Of a stretch of 64,000 bases of DNA, positions 7,892-17,413 are shown one piece after another. How positions within the stretch are numbered: the stretch's first letter is position 1; each line of letters opens with the position of its first letter. The translations under genes and the position numbers were made by a program. Below the pieces are notes generated by a model, which had not been told where the DNA came from, did no database searches, and saw only the letters and a program-made list of their open reading frames with translations. Origin of the DNA: Bacillota bacterium. Lineage in GTDB: Bacteria > Bacillota > Bacilli > Paenibacillales > NBRC-103111. Location: assembly GCA_023386955.1 (NCBI GenBank), contig JAEWIS010000044.1:408888-472887 (forward strand), read 5' to 3'.

Positions 7892-7976
7892 TAACGTTGT
7901 ATCCTCCGATCTATCCTTGAATAACCTGAACATTCAACTACTATACGGCGGAGGGCCGCCAAAGGTTGCAGCCGTC

Positions 7977-8837
7977 CTACTCCCGGCGGGAGGGGCCCAT
8001 GTTCAGCTGGTAATGACGGTAATCCGTGGGCGCCTGACCGTACCACTTTTTGAATTGCTTCGAGAAATAGAGAGCATCGGGAAAACCCACCGACGCCGCT
8101 ACCTGCTCCACCGTCAGGGGATCGCTTAGCAAGAGCCGTGCCCGCTCCATCCGGATTTTCAGCAGGAACTGCATAGGGGACAGGCCTGTATGCTGCTTGA
8201 ACATTTTGGACAGATGAGTGCGGTGGTAACCTAAGGTTTGCGCCAGCTGCTCGATGGAGATCTGCTGGGAATACTGCAGCGTCAGCCAGCGGATGGCCTG
8301 CTCCACCTGGCGGGTAATCTGCGCTTCCGGCTCAGGATCACTGGTTTCGGTGCGCTGCCGGTTGCCCACCAGATCTGCCAGGATCAGTCGAAGCCAGCCG
8401 GAGGCCTGCAGATCGCAGGAGGGTTCGCCCTTGCCAAACACACGCTCGATCCGGCGGAACAGGGAGCAGGTTTTGGAGCTGTACGCGTTCTGGATCACCG
8501 GCTTCTCTGGAGTGATATCCAGCCGGGCCAGCAGCTCGTCCACCTGGCCGCCCTTATAGCCGGTCCAGCGGTAGGCCCATGGGGATTGCGGATCGGCATC
8601 GTACCGGACCAGTTCACCCGGGTAGATAAAAAAAGCGGCTCCTGCCTCAAGCAGGTATTCCTTGCCCCGGCAGTGAAAAACCCCTCTCCCGGACAGGACG
8701 TAGTGGAGCAGGTGATGGCTGTGCACCAATGGCCCCACCTTGTGGTCGGCGGAGGTTTGGGAGTGACCGCTGAACAGCACGGACAGCTCGTCCCTGGACG
8801 GGTACGGGTTAATCGCCACACCATAATTCAGATCCAT
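7977..8837 (-). CDS. AraC family regulator with cupin sensor
   Basis: 286 residues. The N-terminal part resembles an AraC-type cupin ligand domain (HSHHLLHYVLSGRGVFHCRG, then FFIYPGELVRY). Residues 180-280 carry two helix-turn-helix motifs (ISIEQLAQTLGYHRTHLSKMF and VEQVAASVGFPDALYFSKQF). Such regulators usually sense sugars. AAAGGCGG stands before the ATG. Divergent from bdbC; the nearby GH4 alpha-galactosidase is a plausible target, but that is inferred from location only. Confidence 0.9.
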   Translation of the reverse strand: MDLNYGVAINPYPSRDELSVLFSGHSQTSADHKVGPLVHSHHLLHYVLSGRGVFHCRGKEYLLEAGAAFFIYPGELVRYDADPQSPWAYRWTGYKGGQVDELLARLDITPEKPVIQNAYSSKTCSLFRRIERVFGKGEPSCDLQASGWLRLILADLVGNRQRTETSDPEPEAQITRQVEQAIRWLTLQYSQQISIEQLAQTLGYHRTHLSKMFKQHTGLSPMQFLLKIRMERARLLLSDPLTVEQVAASVGFPDALYFSKQFKKWYGQAPTDYRHYQLNMGPSRRE

Positions 8838-8987
8838 GGTAAACCGCCTTTCTTCGCATCAGGAAACGGGAAGCGGCTGCCGCCGCAAATGTGCGCCTGC
8901 CTGACCGGACTTCTTCTATCATGATGCAGGAACAGAATCAAGAAATCAAGATTCGATTGGAATCAACAACCATGAGGAGGAGTACCT

Positions 8988-9434
8988 GTGAATCGTTTCT
9001 GGAAGGACAATGCCCTGCAGCTGGCTTGGGTGGTGGCGCTGGTGGCCACCTTGGGAAGCCTGTATTTTTCGGAAATTCTGGAGTACAATCCGTGCAAGCT
9101 ATGCTGGATTCAGCGAATTTTTATGTATCCGTTGGTGATTCTTCTCGGCATTGCCGCCGTCAAGCGGGACAACAAAATTACTACCTATGTGCTGTCCTTG
9201 AGCATACCCGGGGGATTGGTGTCCCTTTACCATTACCTGTATGAAAAAACGGACTGGTTCCAAGCGGCCTCCAACTTTTGCCGGGAGAACCCCTGCGACA
9301 TCGAATACATCAACTGGCTTGGCTTTATTACGATCCCGTTTTTGGCGCTGACGGCCTTCATTCTCATCACCGTGATTTGCTTCCTTCTGCGTCGTGCTTT
9401 GCGCAAGAGCGACGGACTACATTTCTCCATGTAA
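8988..9434 (+). CDS. bdbC: disulfide bond formation protein, DsbB/BdbC family
   Basis: 148 residues with four membrane helices. The first redox pair is CKLC (about residues 36-39), the second CRENPC (about 98-103), as in BdbC/DsbB, which reoxidises a thiol oxidase and passes electrons to quinone. GTG start with AGGAGGAG upstream. The usual partner bdbD (DsbA-like) is not adjacent. Confidence 0.92.
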   Translation: MNRFWKDNALQLAWVVALVATLGSLYFSEILEYNPCKLCWIQRIFMYPLVILLGIAAVKRDNKITTYVLSLSIPGGLVSLYHYLYEKTDWFQAASNFCRENPCDIEYINWLGFITIPFLALTAFILITVICFLLRRALRKSDGLHFSM

Positions 9435-9537
9435 AAGTGGCTTCCTTCCATAGTGAAAAGGCTTCGGCTGCGGTATAGTAGACCTATAAGGGCTACCGGC
9501 CGGAGCCTATTTTTCCATCTGGAGGGTGTTTATTCCT

Positions 9538-10836
9538 ATGTCCAAAATTACGTTTCTGGGAGCAGGCAGCACCGTTTTCGCCAAGAATGTGTTGGGAGAT
9601 TGTATGCTGACCCCGGCTTTGCAGGATTTCGAAATTGCCCTGTTCGATATTGATCTGGAGCGGTTGAAGGATTCGGAGAATATGCTGCTGAACCTGAAGG
9701 GGACGCTGAACAGCGGATGCCTTGTGAAAGCGTATACCAACCGCAAGGAGGCACTCCGGGGCGCCAAGTATGTGGTGAATGCCATCCAGGTGGGCGGTTA
9801 TGAGCCCTGTACGGTGACCGACTTCGAGATTCCGAAGAAGTACGGGCTGCGCCAGACCATTGCGGATACCCTGGGCATCGGGGGGATTTTCCGGAATTTG
9901 CGCACCATTCCCGTGATGATGGATTTTGCGGCGGATATGCAGGAGGTTTGTCCAGACGCGTGGTTCCTGAACTACACCAACCCCATGGCCGTGCTGACCA
10001 ATGCGATGAATACCATGGGCGGCATCAAAACCGTCGGCCTCTGCCACAGCGTGCAGGTATGTGTGCCTCACCTGTTCCGCGATCTGGAGATGGACGATTC
10101 GGGAGTCCAGTGGAAAATCGCAGGCATCAACCATATGGCCTGGCTGCTGGAGGTTACCAAGGACGGCAAGGATCTGTACCCGGAGATCAAGGCCCGGGCC
10201 CGGGAAAAGCAAAAAACGGTCCATCACGATATGGTCCGCTACGAAATGATGCAGCGCTTCGGCTATTATATTACCGAATCCTCGGAGCACAATGCGGAGT
10301 ACCATCCGTATTTCATCAAACGTAACTATCCGGAGCTGATCGAACGCTTCAACATTCCTCTGGATGAGTACCCCCGCCGTTGCGTCAGCCAAATTGAGCG
10401 GTGGAAAACCATGCGGGAGGAAATGGTCAACAACAAGAACCTGGAGCATTGCCGTTCCCGGGAATATGCCTCCTTCATGCTGGAAGCCATGGAAACCGAC
10501 CAGCCCTACAAGATCGGCGGGAATGTGATGAACACGGGGCTGATCCCCAACCTGCCCAAGGAAGCCTGCGTAGAGGTTCCGTGTCTGGTGGACAAAAGCG
10601 GCATTACACCTACCTATGTCGGCGATTTGCCGCCGCAGCTTGCAGCGTTGAACCGCACCAACATCAACACTCAGCTGCTGACCCTGGAGGCGGCGCGTAC
10701 GCTCAAAAAGGAGCATATCTACCATGCGGCTCTCCTGGATCCGCATACCTCTGCCGAGCTGTCCATCGACGATATCGTCGCCATGTGCGATGACCTTATC
10801 GCCGCCCATGGAAGCTGGCTGCCGAATTTCAAATAA
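9538..10836 (+). CDS. melA: family GH4 alpha-galactosidase/alpha-glucosidase
   Basis: 432 residues. NAD- and Mn-dependent glycosidase of family 4, acting in the cytoplasm on sugars such as melibiose by an oxidation-elimination route. Marks: Rossmann start ITFLGAGSTVFAKN, FLNYTNPMAVLT, the metal-binding GLCHS, GINHMAW, and NTGLIPNLP. The ATG at 9538 has GGAGGG 11 bases upstream. The specificity (galactoside or glucoside) cannot be fixed by eye; the symbol is by resemblance. No sugar transporter is adjacent; the AraC regulator two genes upstream may control it. Confidence 0.85.
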   Translation: MSKITFLGAGSTVFAKNVLGDCMLTPALQDFEIALFDIDLERLKDSENMLLNLKGTLNSGCLVKAYTNRKEALRGAKYVVNAIQVGGYEPCTVTDFEIPKKYGLRQTIADTLGIGGIFRNLRTIPVMMDFAADMQEVCPDAWFLNYTNPMAVLTNAMNTMGGIKTVGLCHSVQVCVPHLFRDLEMDDSGVQWKIAGINHMAWLLEVTKDGKDLYPEIKARAREKQKTVHHDMVRYEMMQRFGYYITESSEHNAEYHPYFIKRNYPELIERFNIPLDEYPRRCVSQIERWKTMREEMVNNKNLEHCRSREYASFMLEAMETDQPYKIGGNVMNTGLIPNLPKEACVEVPCLVDKSGITPTYVGDLPPQLAALNRTNINTQLLTLEAARTLKKEHIYHAALLDPHTSAELSIDDIVAMCDDLIAAHGSWLPNFK

Positions 10837-10882
10837 GCCGCCTTGCGGCACCGCGTTTGGTTTGGCTGACCGCATAAATGTT

Positions 10883-10922
10883 AAAACCCCTGACCGCCCA
10901 GTGGAGCGGCTCAGGGGTTTTT
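10883..10922 (+). terminator. intrinsic terminator after melA
   Basis: AAAACCCCTGACCGC / GCGGCTCAGGGGTTTTT: long stem with a T-run. Confidence 0.85.
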
Positions 10923-11013
10923 AAGTATCTTCAATTCCTGGACACGCTCCAGCTGCTCCTTTATGCAGCCTCGTTTTGCTTTTCATCCACGGGAACTCCG
11001 CCTCTCCGTGCAT

Positions 11014-11200
11014 CCGAAATGCAAAAGTGCATCTATTCTGCTGGAACACCGCTTCTATCTGCACCCCAAATGCAAAAGTGCAGCTATTATCCGCCGAGGG
11101 TTCCATGTTGCTTCCATCTGAGGGAAATAACTGCACTTTTGCAGGATAGACCGGAAAAACCAAGGTTTGTTTAATAAATACATGCACTTTTGCATTTCGG
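11014..11200. repeat. repeat family I: four-copy TGCAAAAGTGCA element
   Basis: TGCAAAAGTGCA occurs at 11020 and 11071 on the plus strand and as its reverse complement at 11132 and 11183. Each pair is exactly 51 bp apart. Flanks are also shared: CCGAAATGCAAAAGTGCAT and TATT after each core. The whole is a pair of about 85-bp units facing each other. The rest of the intergenic stretch (10923-11013 and 11201-11438) shows nothing I can name. Confidence 0.8.
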
Positions 11201-11438
11201 AAGAGGCTGGAAGTAACGCTCCTGCGTACGCGGCCCTCTTAGGTTTTTCCAATCTGATCCAAACCAGGGTGTGTCTGAAAACCTTGAGGGGAGCAGATTA
11301 TTTTGAATCTTTGTTCCGGGCAAAAACACTTTTGTGAAGGTGTACCGGGGGGACGTCAAGCATCAGTAACGCCGCATAGGGCGAACAGGGGGTTCAAGGA
11401 TGCCTCATGCGGGCTGTTCAGACAGACGTTATCCTACC

Positions 11439-11930
11439 TTAGTCGAACTGGATGGTCCAAGCCTCCTGCATTCTGCGCAGCTGGACAATTTGGCCCGTGT
11501 GAAACAGGTCATGGGGGAGCCAGCCGATGAGGTAGTCCAGCAGTGTCCCCTCACCAAAGGGGCGGCTTAAGTCCTCGTCCGTCAAAGCGCCGAGAGCCTT
11601 GCGCAGTCTGGCGGCAACCTCCTCCGTCCGCTTCAGGCAAGCCTGCCAATCCGCCTCATCGGCTTCCGGATTTTCCCCGAAGGTGTCCAGATTGGTGTTG
11701 GCCTTGGGCGGATTCGGGGTTTCCTCCAGCTTGTAGGCCAGCCGTTCATTATAAAAATTCAAATGATTGACCAGCTGGCGGATGCTGTTCCCCTGGGAAG
11801 CCGGCTTCCATACAGATTGCGCCGCTGTGGTTCCTTTCAGGGCAGACTCCAAATTGACGCACCAGCCGCCTTCTGCATTCCAGCTTTGGTCCCGCATGGC
11901 AAGCAGCATGGACAAACGGTCATGAGACAT
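11439..11930 (-). CDS. DinB superfamily protein
   Basis: 163 residues, four-helix-bundle DinB/YfiT type. Metal-ligand histidines: H56 in VNHLNFYNERL and two in LPHDLFHTGQI near residues 139-143. Members include bacillithiol-dependent transferases; the substrate here is unknown. GGGAGG precedes the ATG. The 190 bp between this gene and the divergent CGNR gene show no clear site. Confidence 0.85.
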   Translation of the reverse strand: MSHDRLSMLLAMRDQSWNAEGGWCVNLESALKGTTAAQSVWKPASQGNSIRQLVNHLNFYNERLAYKLEETPNPPKANTNLDTFGENPEADEADWQACLKRTEEVAARLRKALGALTDEDLSRPFGEGTLLDYLIGWLPHDLFHTGQIVQLRRMQEAWTIQFD

Positions 11931-12121
11931 AAATGATTTCCTCCCGGCTTTTGAATTGGTATAGTGGTGTGTAGAAACATATGCACGACATTTCTGTAAC
12001 TATCTAAATAGGGATAAGGTGGTTACTTGCAATATCACTTTATCATAGGGAAAACCTTCCTGCAACCGGAAACATTACATATAACCGATCTATCTGCAAC
12101 AGGACGAGAGGATGAGCAAGG

Positions 12122-12703
12122 TTGGACATGTTATGGCTGGATTTTTTGAATACGGATTATCATGACTGGAGAGGTACGGGGAAGGATGAGGACCGGCTGG
12201 AGCGAGTGGATATGGTGAACCGGTTGCTGGATACGTGGCAGCTGTCCGCTGCCTTCCCCCTGTCTCCCCTGGAGCTCAAGGAGATGCGGGAGCTGCGCCA
12301 GTGGCTCAGGCAGCTGACGGAGCGGCTGGTCCGCGGGGAAACACTCACATTGGAGGACCTGGATAAGCTGAACGGTTATATGGAAACCTTCTGCGTATCG
12401 TACCGTCTGGAGGTGGAGGTATCCGAAAATAGCGGCCATGAGGCCTGTCCCCCTTACCGGCTGGAGGAGGAGCGGCAGGGACAGGGCTGGGCGGAGGTGC
12501 AGGGGGCTGTGGCTGCATCGTTCGCCAGGATGCTGGCTCATAACGAACCCGGCCGGATCCGGATCTGCGATAACCCCGATTGTTTGTGGGTGTTCTATGA
12601 TGATACCCGCAGCCGGACCAAACGTTTCTGCGACGATACCATGTGCGGCAATCTGATGAAGGTGCGCCGGTTCCGGGCTAAACGAAAGCCGGAAACACCG
12701 TGA
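12122..12703 (+). CDS. CGNR zinc-finger protein (ABATE domain)
   Basis: 193 residues. N-terminal ABATE-type helical domain (WLDFLNT start), C-terminal CGNR zinc finger near residues 150-182: CDNPDCLWVFYDDTRSRTKR, FCDDTMCGN, then a basic tail. Such proteins are thought to be nucleic-acid-binding regulators with unknown ligands. TTG at 12122 follows GAGAGG; an ATG two codons later is an alternative start. Confidence 0.85.
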   Translation: MDMLWLDFLNTDYHDWRGTGKDEDRLERVDMVNRLLDTWQLSAAFPLSPLELKEMRELRQWLRQLTERLVRGETLTLEDLDKLNGYMETFCVSYRLEVEVSENSGHEACPPYRLEEERQGQGWAEVQGAVAASFARMLAHNEPGRIRICDNPDCLWVFYDDTRSRTKRFCDDTMCGNLMKVRRFRAKRKPETP

Positions 12704-12785
12704 ATCGGGTCCCATAAACAGGAATTTCCTCGGAGCATGTCGAATGGGTTAGCGTACAACTCCAAGAGACAGGAGGAAGCTCATT

Positions 12786-13799
12786 ATGCCAAAAGCCCGT
12801 TATGTGGCTCTTACTGCAACTGCCATACTGCTCGCCGCTGCCGCATTATCTGCCTGCTCGGAGGACCAGGCTGCACCGGGGACCACCTCTGCCGCTTCGG
12901 TTGCCCCGTCTGCGCCGGTCGTCTCCGCTTCTCCGGCAGCTTCTGCCTCTATTGCCGCTACCGCTTCGCCTGTGCCGACGCCCACTGCGGCTCCGTCTGC
13001 TTCGCCTTCTGCGGAAGCCGCTTCACCGTCACCAAGTGCAGCTGTTACCCAGGCCCCATCTCCTTCCGCGGCGGCCAAACCAGCCGTTTCCGCTCCTGCG
13101 GTAAAACCGGGCAAGGATACCAAGGCCTATTCCTGGTATTACATGAAGAAGAAGGACCATCAGGTCCCCGGCTTCCCCGGAGAGGTAAAGGACCTGTCCC
13201 CCAACAAAAAAGCGGTATGGGTAGGCACCGGCAAAACCGTTTACTTGACCTTTGATACTGGCGGTCCTATGGGCGAATCGGACAAGCTGCTGCAAATTTT
13301 GAAGGACAATGATGTGAAGGTCACCTTCTTTTTGGTGGGCTACAATGTGAAGGCTTATCCCGATTTTGCCAAAAAAGTAGTGGAAGAGGGCCATACCATC
13401 GGCAACCATACCATGACCCATAAGGATATGACTGAAATTTCCGAAGTGGCGGCCATGAAGGAAATCGATGATTTCGCCGCTTTGATCAAGGAGACCACAG
13501 GCAAGCCGGTGGCACAGGTTTTCCGTTTTCCTTATGGCAAATACAGCATGAGGCTGTTGGATCTGGTCAGTGAAAAAGGCTACACGTCCGTCTTCTGGTC
13601 CACGGCCATGCGGGATTGGGAGCCCCGGGCAGGCGGGGCGGAGGAGCCTTACAACGACATCATGAACGGCTTGCATGAGGGCAACATCATTTTGATGCAT
13701 CAAGGTTCGGAGGAGAATATAGAAGCACTTGATCGGATCATCAAGGATGTGAAGAAAGAAGGGTATTCCTTCGGCACCCTGGATGAGCTGATGCAATAA
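12786..13799 (+). CDS. lipoprotein polysaccharide deacetylase, PdaA-like (CE4)
   Basis: 337 residues. Lipoprotein signal with LSAC lipobox (C24), then a long Ala/Ser/Pro/Thr linker to about residue 108, then a CE4 deacetylase domain. Motif 1 is TFDTG (D157) and motif 2 NHTMTH gives the zinc histidines H208 and H212; RFPYGKYS is motif 3. PdaA-type enzymes have TFDNG rather than the canonical TFDDG, so this fits the muramic-acid deacetylase branch. Expected at the outer face of the membrane, acting on peptidoglycan. AGGAGG precedes the ATG. The murI gene follows. Confidence 0.87.
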   Translation: MPKARYVALTATAILLAAAALSACSEDQAAPGTTSAASVAPSAPVVSASPAASASIAATASPVPTPTAAPSASPSAEAASPSPSAAVTQAPSPSAAAKPAVSAPAVKPGKDTKAYSWYYMKKKDHQVPGFPGEVKDLSPNKKAVWVGTGKTVYLTFDTGGPMGESDKLLQILKDNDVKVTFFLVGYNVKAYPDFAKKVVEEGHTIGNHTMTHKDMTEISEVAAMKEIDDFAALIKETTGKPVAQVFRFPYGKYSMRLLDLVSEKGYTSVFWSTAMRDWEPRAGGAEEPYNDIMNGLHEGNIILMHQGSEENIEALDRIIKDVKKEGYSFGTLDELMQ

Positions 13800-13902
13800 A
13801 GCCTGTTGAGCCTGTCTACGCGTTTATGCGGTACCTTTTGGCGGGGGCGTTCATATCCTGAAGAAGGGTTATAACGCTGTAAACTCACCTTATAGGCAAA
13901 GG

Positions 13903-14730
13903 ATGCGTGTATCCGTGCAGCAGGCCATAGCGGTATTGGACTCGGGTGTGGGGGGATTGACGGTGGCCAGCGAGATCATGCGCCAATTGCCCAAGGAGGA
14001 AATCCTCTACTTCGGCGACACGGCCCGTGCCCCGTACGGCCCCCGAACACCCGGTGAGGTATTGATGTTTACCAGGCAAATCATTGATTTTCTGCTGCTT
14101 TACCGTCCGAAAATGATCGTGCTGGCCTGCAATACGGCAACTGCTGCAGCCCTGGCCCCGCTTCAGGCCTCCATTGCGATACCGGTGGTGGGCGTGATCC
14201 AGCCTGGGGCACGGGCAGCCATCAAACATTCCAGAACCCGGTCCGTCGGTGTCATCGGCACCACGGGAACCATCCGCAGCGGCGCGTACGAAGAAGCCCT
14301 CCGGCGAATCGCTCCGGACATCGATGTGGTCAGCCTGGCTTGTCCCTCCTTTGTCCCTCTGGTAGAGGAAGGCCGCTACCAGTCGGAGGAAGCGCAGCTG
14401 GCCGTGTACGAAGCACTTGCCCCGCTGCGGGGGTTGGCGCTGGATTGCCTGATTCTGGGCTGCACGCATTATCCGTTTTTGCGTTCCTACATCGCGGAAT
14501 GTATGGGCAAATCGGTGGCCCTGATCAATTCTGCAGACGAAACCGCACGGGAAATCAGCACGATCCTCTATTCGCAGCATCTGGAGAACCGCAGCCGGAT
14601 CAAACCCCGGCACCGGTTTTTCTGCAGCGGGTCCCATTCCTTGTTCCGCACCATAGCCGAATCGTGGTTGGGCATTCCGGTTCCGGTGTCCCGGGTGGAT
14701 ATGCCCGTCATCCAAATGGTCAATCCTTAA
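13903..14730 (+). CDS. murI: glutamate racemase
   Basis: About 275 residues. Makes D-glutamate for peptidoglycan. Catalytic cysteines sit in LACNTATAAAL and LGCTHYPFL; the start VLDSGVGGLTVASEIMRQLP and GDTARAPYG are family signatures. Two starts are possible: ATG at 13903 (AAAGG directly adjoining) and GTG at 13915 (same AAAGG at 12 bp). Lies behind the deacetylase gene, with a strong terminator after it. Confidence 0.95.
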   Translation: MRVSVQQAIAVLDSGVGGLTVASEIMRQLPKEEILYFGDTARAPYGPRTPGEVLMFTRQIIDFLLLYRPKMIVLACNTATAAALAPLQASIAIPVVGVIQPGARAAIKHSRTRSVGVIGTTGTIRSGAYEEALRRIAPDIDVVSLACPSFVPLVEEGRYQSEEAQLAVYEALAPLRGLALDCLILGCTHYPFLRSYIAECMGKSVALINSADETAREISTILYSQHLENRSRIKPRHRFFCSGSHSLFRTIAESWLGIPVPVSRVDMPVIQMVNP

Positions 14731-14764
14731 GCGGCTGCCGGAAGGCGGCGGCATATCCGCACAC

Positions 14765-14800
14765 AAAAAAAGCAAGGGCGTAATGGCCCTTGCTTTTTTT
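14765..14800 (+). terminator. intrinsic terminator after murI
   Basis: AAAGCAAGGGC-GTAAT-GGCCCTTGCTTTTTTT: strong stem and T-run. Confidence 0.9.
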
Positions 14801-15016
14801 GGTGAACTGAGCCGATGCGAGGCAGCGGCCGGCTAAGCCGCAGCTGGATGTGTGATGAGAGCCTTGAAAGCGGCAGCGCAGGTTCTAACGGAAGCCAACG
14901 CTCTTTTTTGCCCGAATAGCGGCTCCCACTGCCGTTAGATTCCTTAAGCGTTCACGCGAGACTCCGGCTCAGGCTCCAGCATCACTCTCCATCGCCACGC
15001 CAGGGCCCGTCGGCAT

Positions 15017-17413
15017 TTAGGGTCCTGAGCTCAGACTGCCGATTTTATAGCCGCCTCCGCTTTTTTTGAGGGAGACATAGAGTGTGCGGTTCCTTAGCCA
15101 GCCTTCCTGATCCAGCTCGCCACCGCCGGCGACCACAAAGCGCTCCGTTTCTGCCAGGGTATCATATGTGACCACAAAATAGACATTGCTGTCATTCTTA
15201 AAAATCCGTAATTCCTGATGGATTTGAAAATTCTTGATTCGTTGTTCAGGCGGCACGGAGGCAAGGGTTTCTTTATCCAAATATGCCGTAAACAGTTCCC
15301 GTACCATGGGCTTCAGCCGATTAAGTTCTTCCTCGGTCATATTCTGCAGACCAGACTCCGAACCGCCGACTCCGTCCAGCAGCATCTGCTCCAGCCGCTT
15401 CAGATCCCGGCCCAGCTCGGACAGATCCCCGTAGCGGGCGAAGTCCGTTCTGTGGAAAGTGTAGGAGACGGGATACGCCTGCTGGTCCAGCACGTTCCCG
15501 GACATGTCCGGACGGAAGGAGAAGGTAGCCTGCTCCAGATTGTCTATCATGCTGAAAAGCACCAGGGCATTGCTGCGCATGACCTTGCCGAATCTGGTTG
15601 CGGGATCATCCAGAGGGATGCCGTGGTTGCCTGCAGGCCCGCTGGATGCGGGATGGGCTGCTTCGTAATACAAGGTGAGCCCGTAAGGCTGCGCCGTTGT
15701 CTGCAGGGCCATAAATCGCTGCATGAAATTCCGGTGGGGGACGGGCAATCTGCCTGAAATCTGGGAAACCCGACTATTGTTGCCCACATAAGGCGTCCGG
15801 TAGTTTGCGATACTTTCCAGCGGATACAAGGAGCGGATACCTTCCGGGCCAGGGTCGGAGGTGTATTCGCTAATCACCCAGACCAGCCTGTCATCCGAAG
15901 CAGAGTAAACAAAGCTTACGGCGATGCCATTCTCCTTGTCCTCGTAACGGGCGGACTTGAGCTGCTGTCCCCGGTCATACCAGGACCTGGGGGCTTCACC
16001 CAGCCGGTCTGCTACCTGGGACATCGTGGTCACAACCGGCCCGGAGCCTAACTCCGCCTTCTCCATAGTGAAAAAAGACATGGTAAAGCCATTTTCATAG
16101 ACATCACCGTGAATACCGGTGATCCGGCCGTCCGCTCTGATTTTGAGCATAATCTGCTGGGCCACGTATTGGTATTTTTCGCCCAAGCTCTGCTTTGTGG
16201 CTTCATCCGCCTCGAAGAATTGGGACGTATCGATATCTGCAAAACGTTCCCCCAGCTGCACATTGTGAATGCTGAATTGGGCGAAGCCATACTCGTAACG
16301 GTTCACCTCCGGCTGCCGCTGGTACCCCAAAAAGAATGCGGCGGCAGCGGCAACAGCCAAAAGCAGTACCCCCAGCTTCACGGAATTCTTCCGCGCCCCG
16401 GATCTCATAATGGAGACCAGACGCTCCTTCAGGTCACGCCCCTCCCGGGTCATTGCGCCCAGCATGGAGGAGTGCCGGCCCCCCGGTGAGGCGGCAAGGG
16501 CGATCAGGGTTTCGCCGTAGCCTTGTTTGTCGGACGGACTCATGTGGCGGACTACAGCTTCGTCGCAGGCAAGCTCGCAGAGGCGGTCCATATGCCGGGC
16601 AGCCCAATATACCGCCGGGTTGAACCAATGCAGGCATACTGCAAGCTGCACCAGCCATTTGACCGGCAGATCCTGCCTGCGGCAGTGGGTCAGCTCATGA
16701 AGGAACATGAACCTCAACTCCCGGCTGGCCCAGTTCCCTTCCGGGAGCAGCACCGCCGGGCGGATCAGGCCCATAATCATGGGGGTCGTCACGAAGGGGC
16801 TCCGGTAAACGGGAACAGCCTCCCGGATGCCCAACTCCCTGCGGCATTGGTTCAGCACCTCAATCACGGCCGGAGCTGATTCTGGGCGGCTGTCCTGCAG
16901 AAGCAGACGTCTGTACCGGCGGTAGGCGGCGGCTTTCCAAGCCAGCATCACCACTGCGCCGGTCAGCCAGCAGGCCTGAAGAATATCCGCGAGCCCGGAC
17001 CAGTCCCACGAGTCCGCTGGTGCAGCTTCACCGGGGCTGGAAGGTGCTGCTTCCGTTCCTGGGCGCACTGACGTCTGCCCGGCCTCTCCGGCGGGAGTCA
17101 GGCTCTGCGCCTCCGTCCCCGGTGCCAACCCAGGCTGAGTGCCGGTTGCAGAAGGCAGCGGGGAACCCGGATTCTCTCTTTGCTCAGACATCACCGAATG
17201 CCATACCGAGGAAGCGCCATTGGCCAAGGCGGTCATTCCATTCATCTCCGGCGCCGCCGGGAACAGAAACCGAAGGATAACCAGGATCCAGATGCCGTAT
17301 TGGTACGAATAGGAGATCCGTCCGCGGAACCAGGGGGTGGCAGCCAAAACGGCAACAGCCAGGAGGGTTCCGGAGATGGAGAGGGACAGCCAGCCGGACA
17401 GGAGGTTATTCAT
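15017..17413 (-). CDS. BlaR1/MecR1-type M56 peptidase with unrecognised sensor domain
   Basis: 798 residues. N-terminal membrane helices, a Pro/Gly/Ser-rich stretch (about 80-135), then the M56 metalloprotease core with HELTH (zinc HExxH) and the ELACDEAVVRHM segment. A further membrane helix lies near residue 355. The last 430 residues should be extracellular; I see no penicillin-binding SxxK/SxN/KTG set, so the signal is probably not a beta-lactam. In the family, the activated protease leads to cleavage of the BlaI repressor. It overlaps the blaI-like gene by 8 bp. Confidence 0.85.
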   Translation of the reverse strand: MNNLLSGWLSLSISGTLLAVAVLAATPWFRGRISYSYQYGIWILVILRFLFPAAPEMNGMTALANGASSVWHSVMSEQRENPGSPLPSATGTQPGLAPGTEAQSLTPAGEAGQTSVRPGTEAAPSSPGEAAPADSWDWSGLADILQACWLTGAVVMLAWKAAAYRRYRRLLLQDSRPESAPAVIEVLNQCRRELGIREAVPVYRSPFVTTPMIMGLIRPAVLLPEGNWASRELRFMFLHELTHCRRQDLPVKWLVQLAVCLHWFNPAVYWAARHMDRLCELACDEAVVRHMSPSDKQGYGETLIALAASPGGRHSSMLGAMTREGRDLKERLVSIMRSGARKNSVKLGVLLLAVAAAAAFFLGYQRQPEVNRYEYGFAQFSIHNVQLGERFADIDTSQFFEADEATKQSLGEKYQYVAQQIMLKIRADGRITGIHGDVYENGFTMSFFTMEKAELGSGPVVTTMSQVADRLGEAPRSWYDRGQQLKSARYEDKENGIAVSFVYSASDDRLVWVISEYTSDPGPEGIRSLYPLESIANYRTPYVGNNSRVSQISGRLPVPHRNFMQRFMALQTTAQPYGLTLYYEAAHPASSGPAGNHGIPLDDPATRFGKVMRSNALVLFSMIDNLEQATFSFRPDMSGNVLDQQAYPVSYTFHRTDFARYGDLSELGRDLKRLEQMLLDGVGGSESGLQNMTEEELNRLKPMVRELFTAYLDKETLASVPPEQRIKNFQIHQELRIFKNDSNVYFVVTYDTLAETERFVVAGGGELDQEGWLRNRTLYVSLKKSGGGYKIGSLSSGP

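Noticed and set aside
9493..10875. 460-codon minus-strand frame
   Set aside because: Antisense to the GH4 gene.
11014..11200. CRISPR array
   Set aside because: Only four short cores, in both orientations, with no constant repeat of 24-36 bp and no cas genes.
15017..17413. Beta-lactam sensor BlaR1 proper
   Set aside because: No SxxK, SxN and KTG motifs could be seen in the outer domain and no beta-lactamase gene is near.
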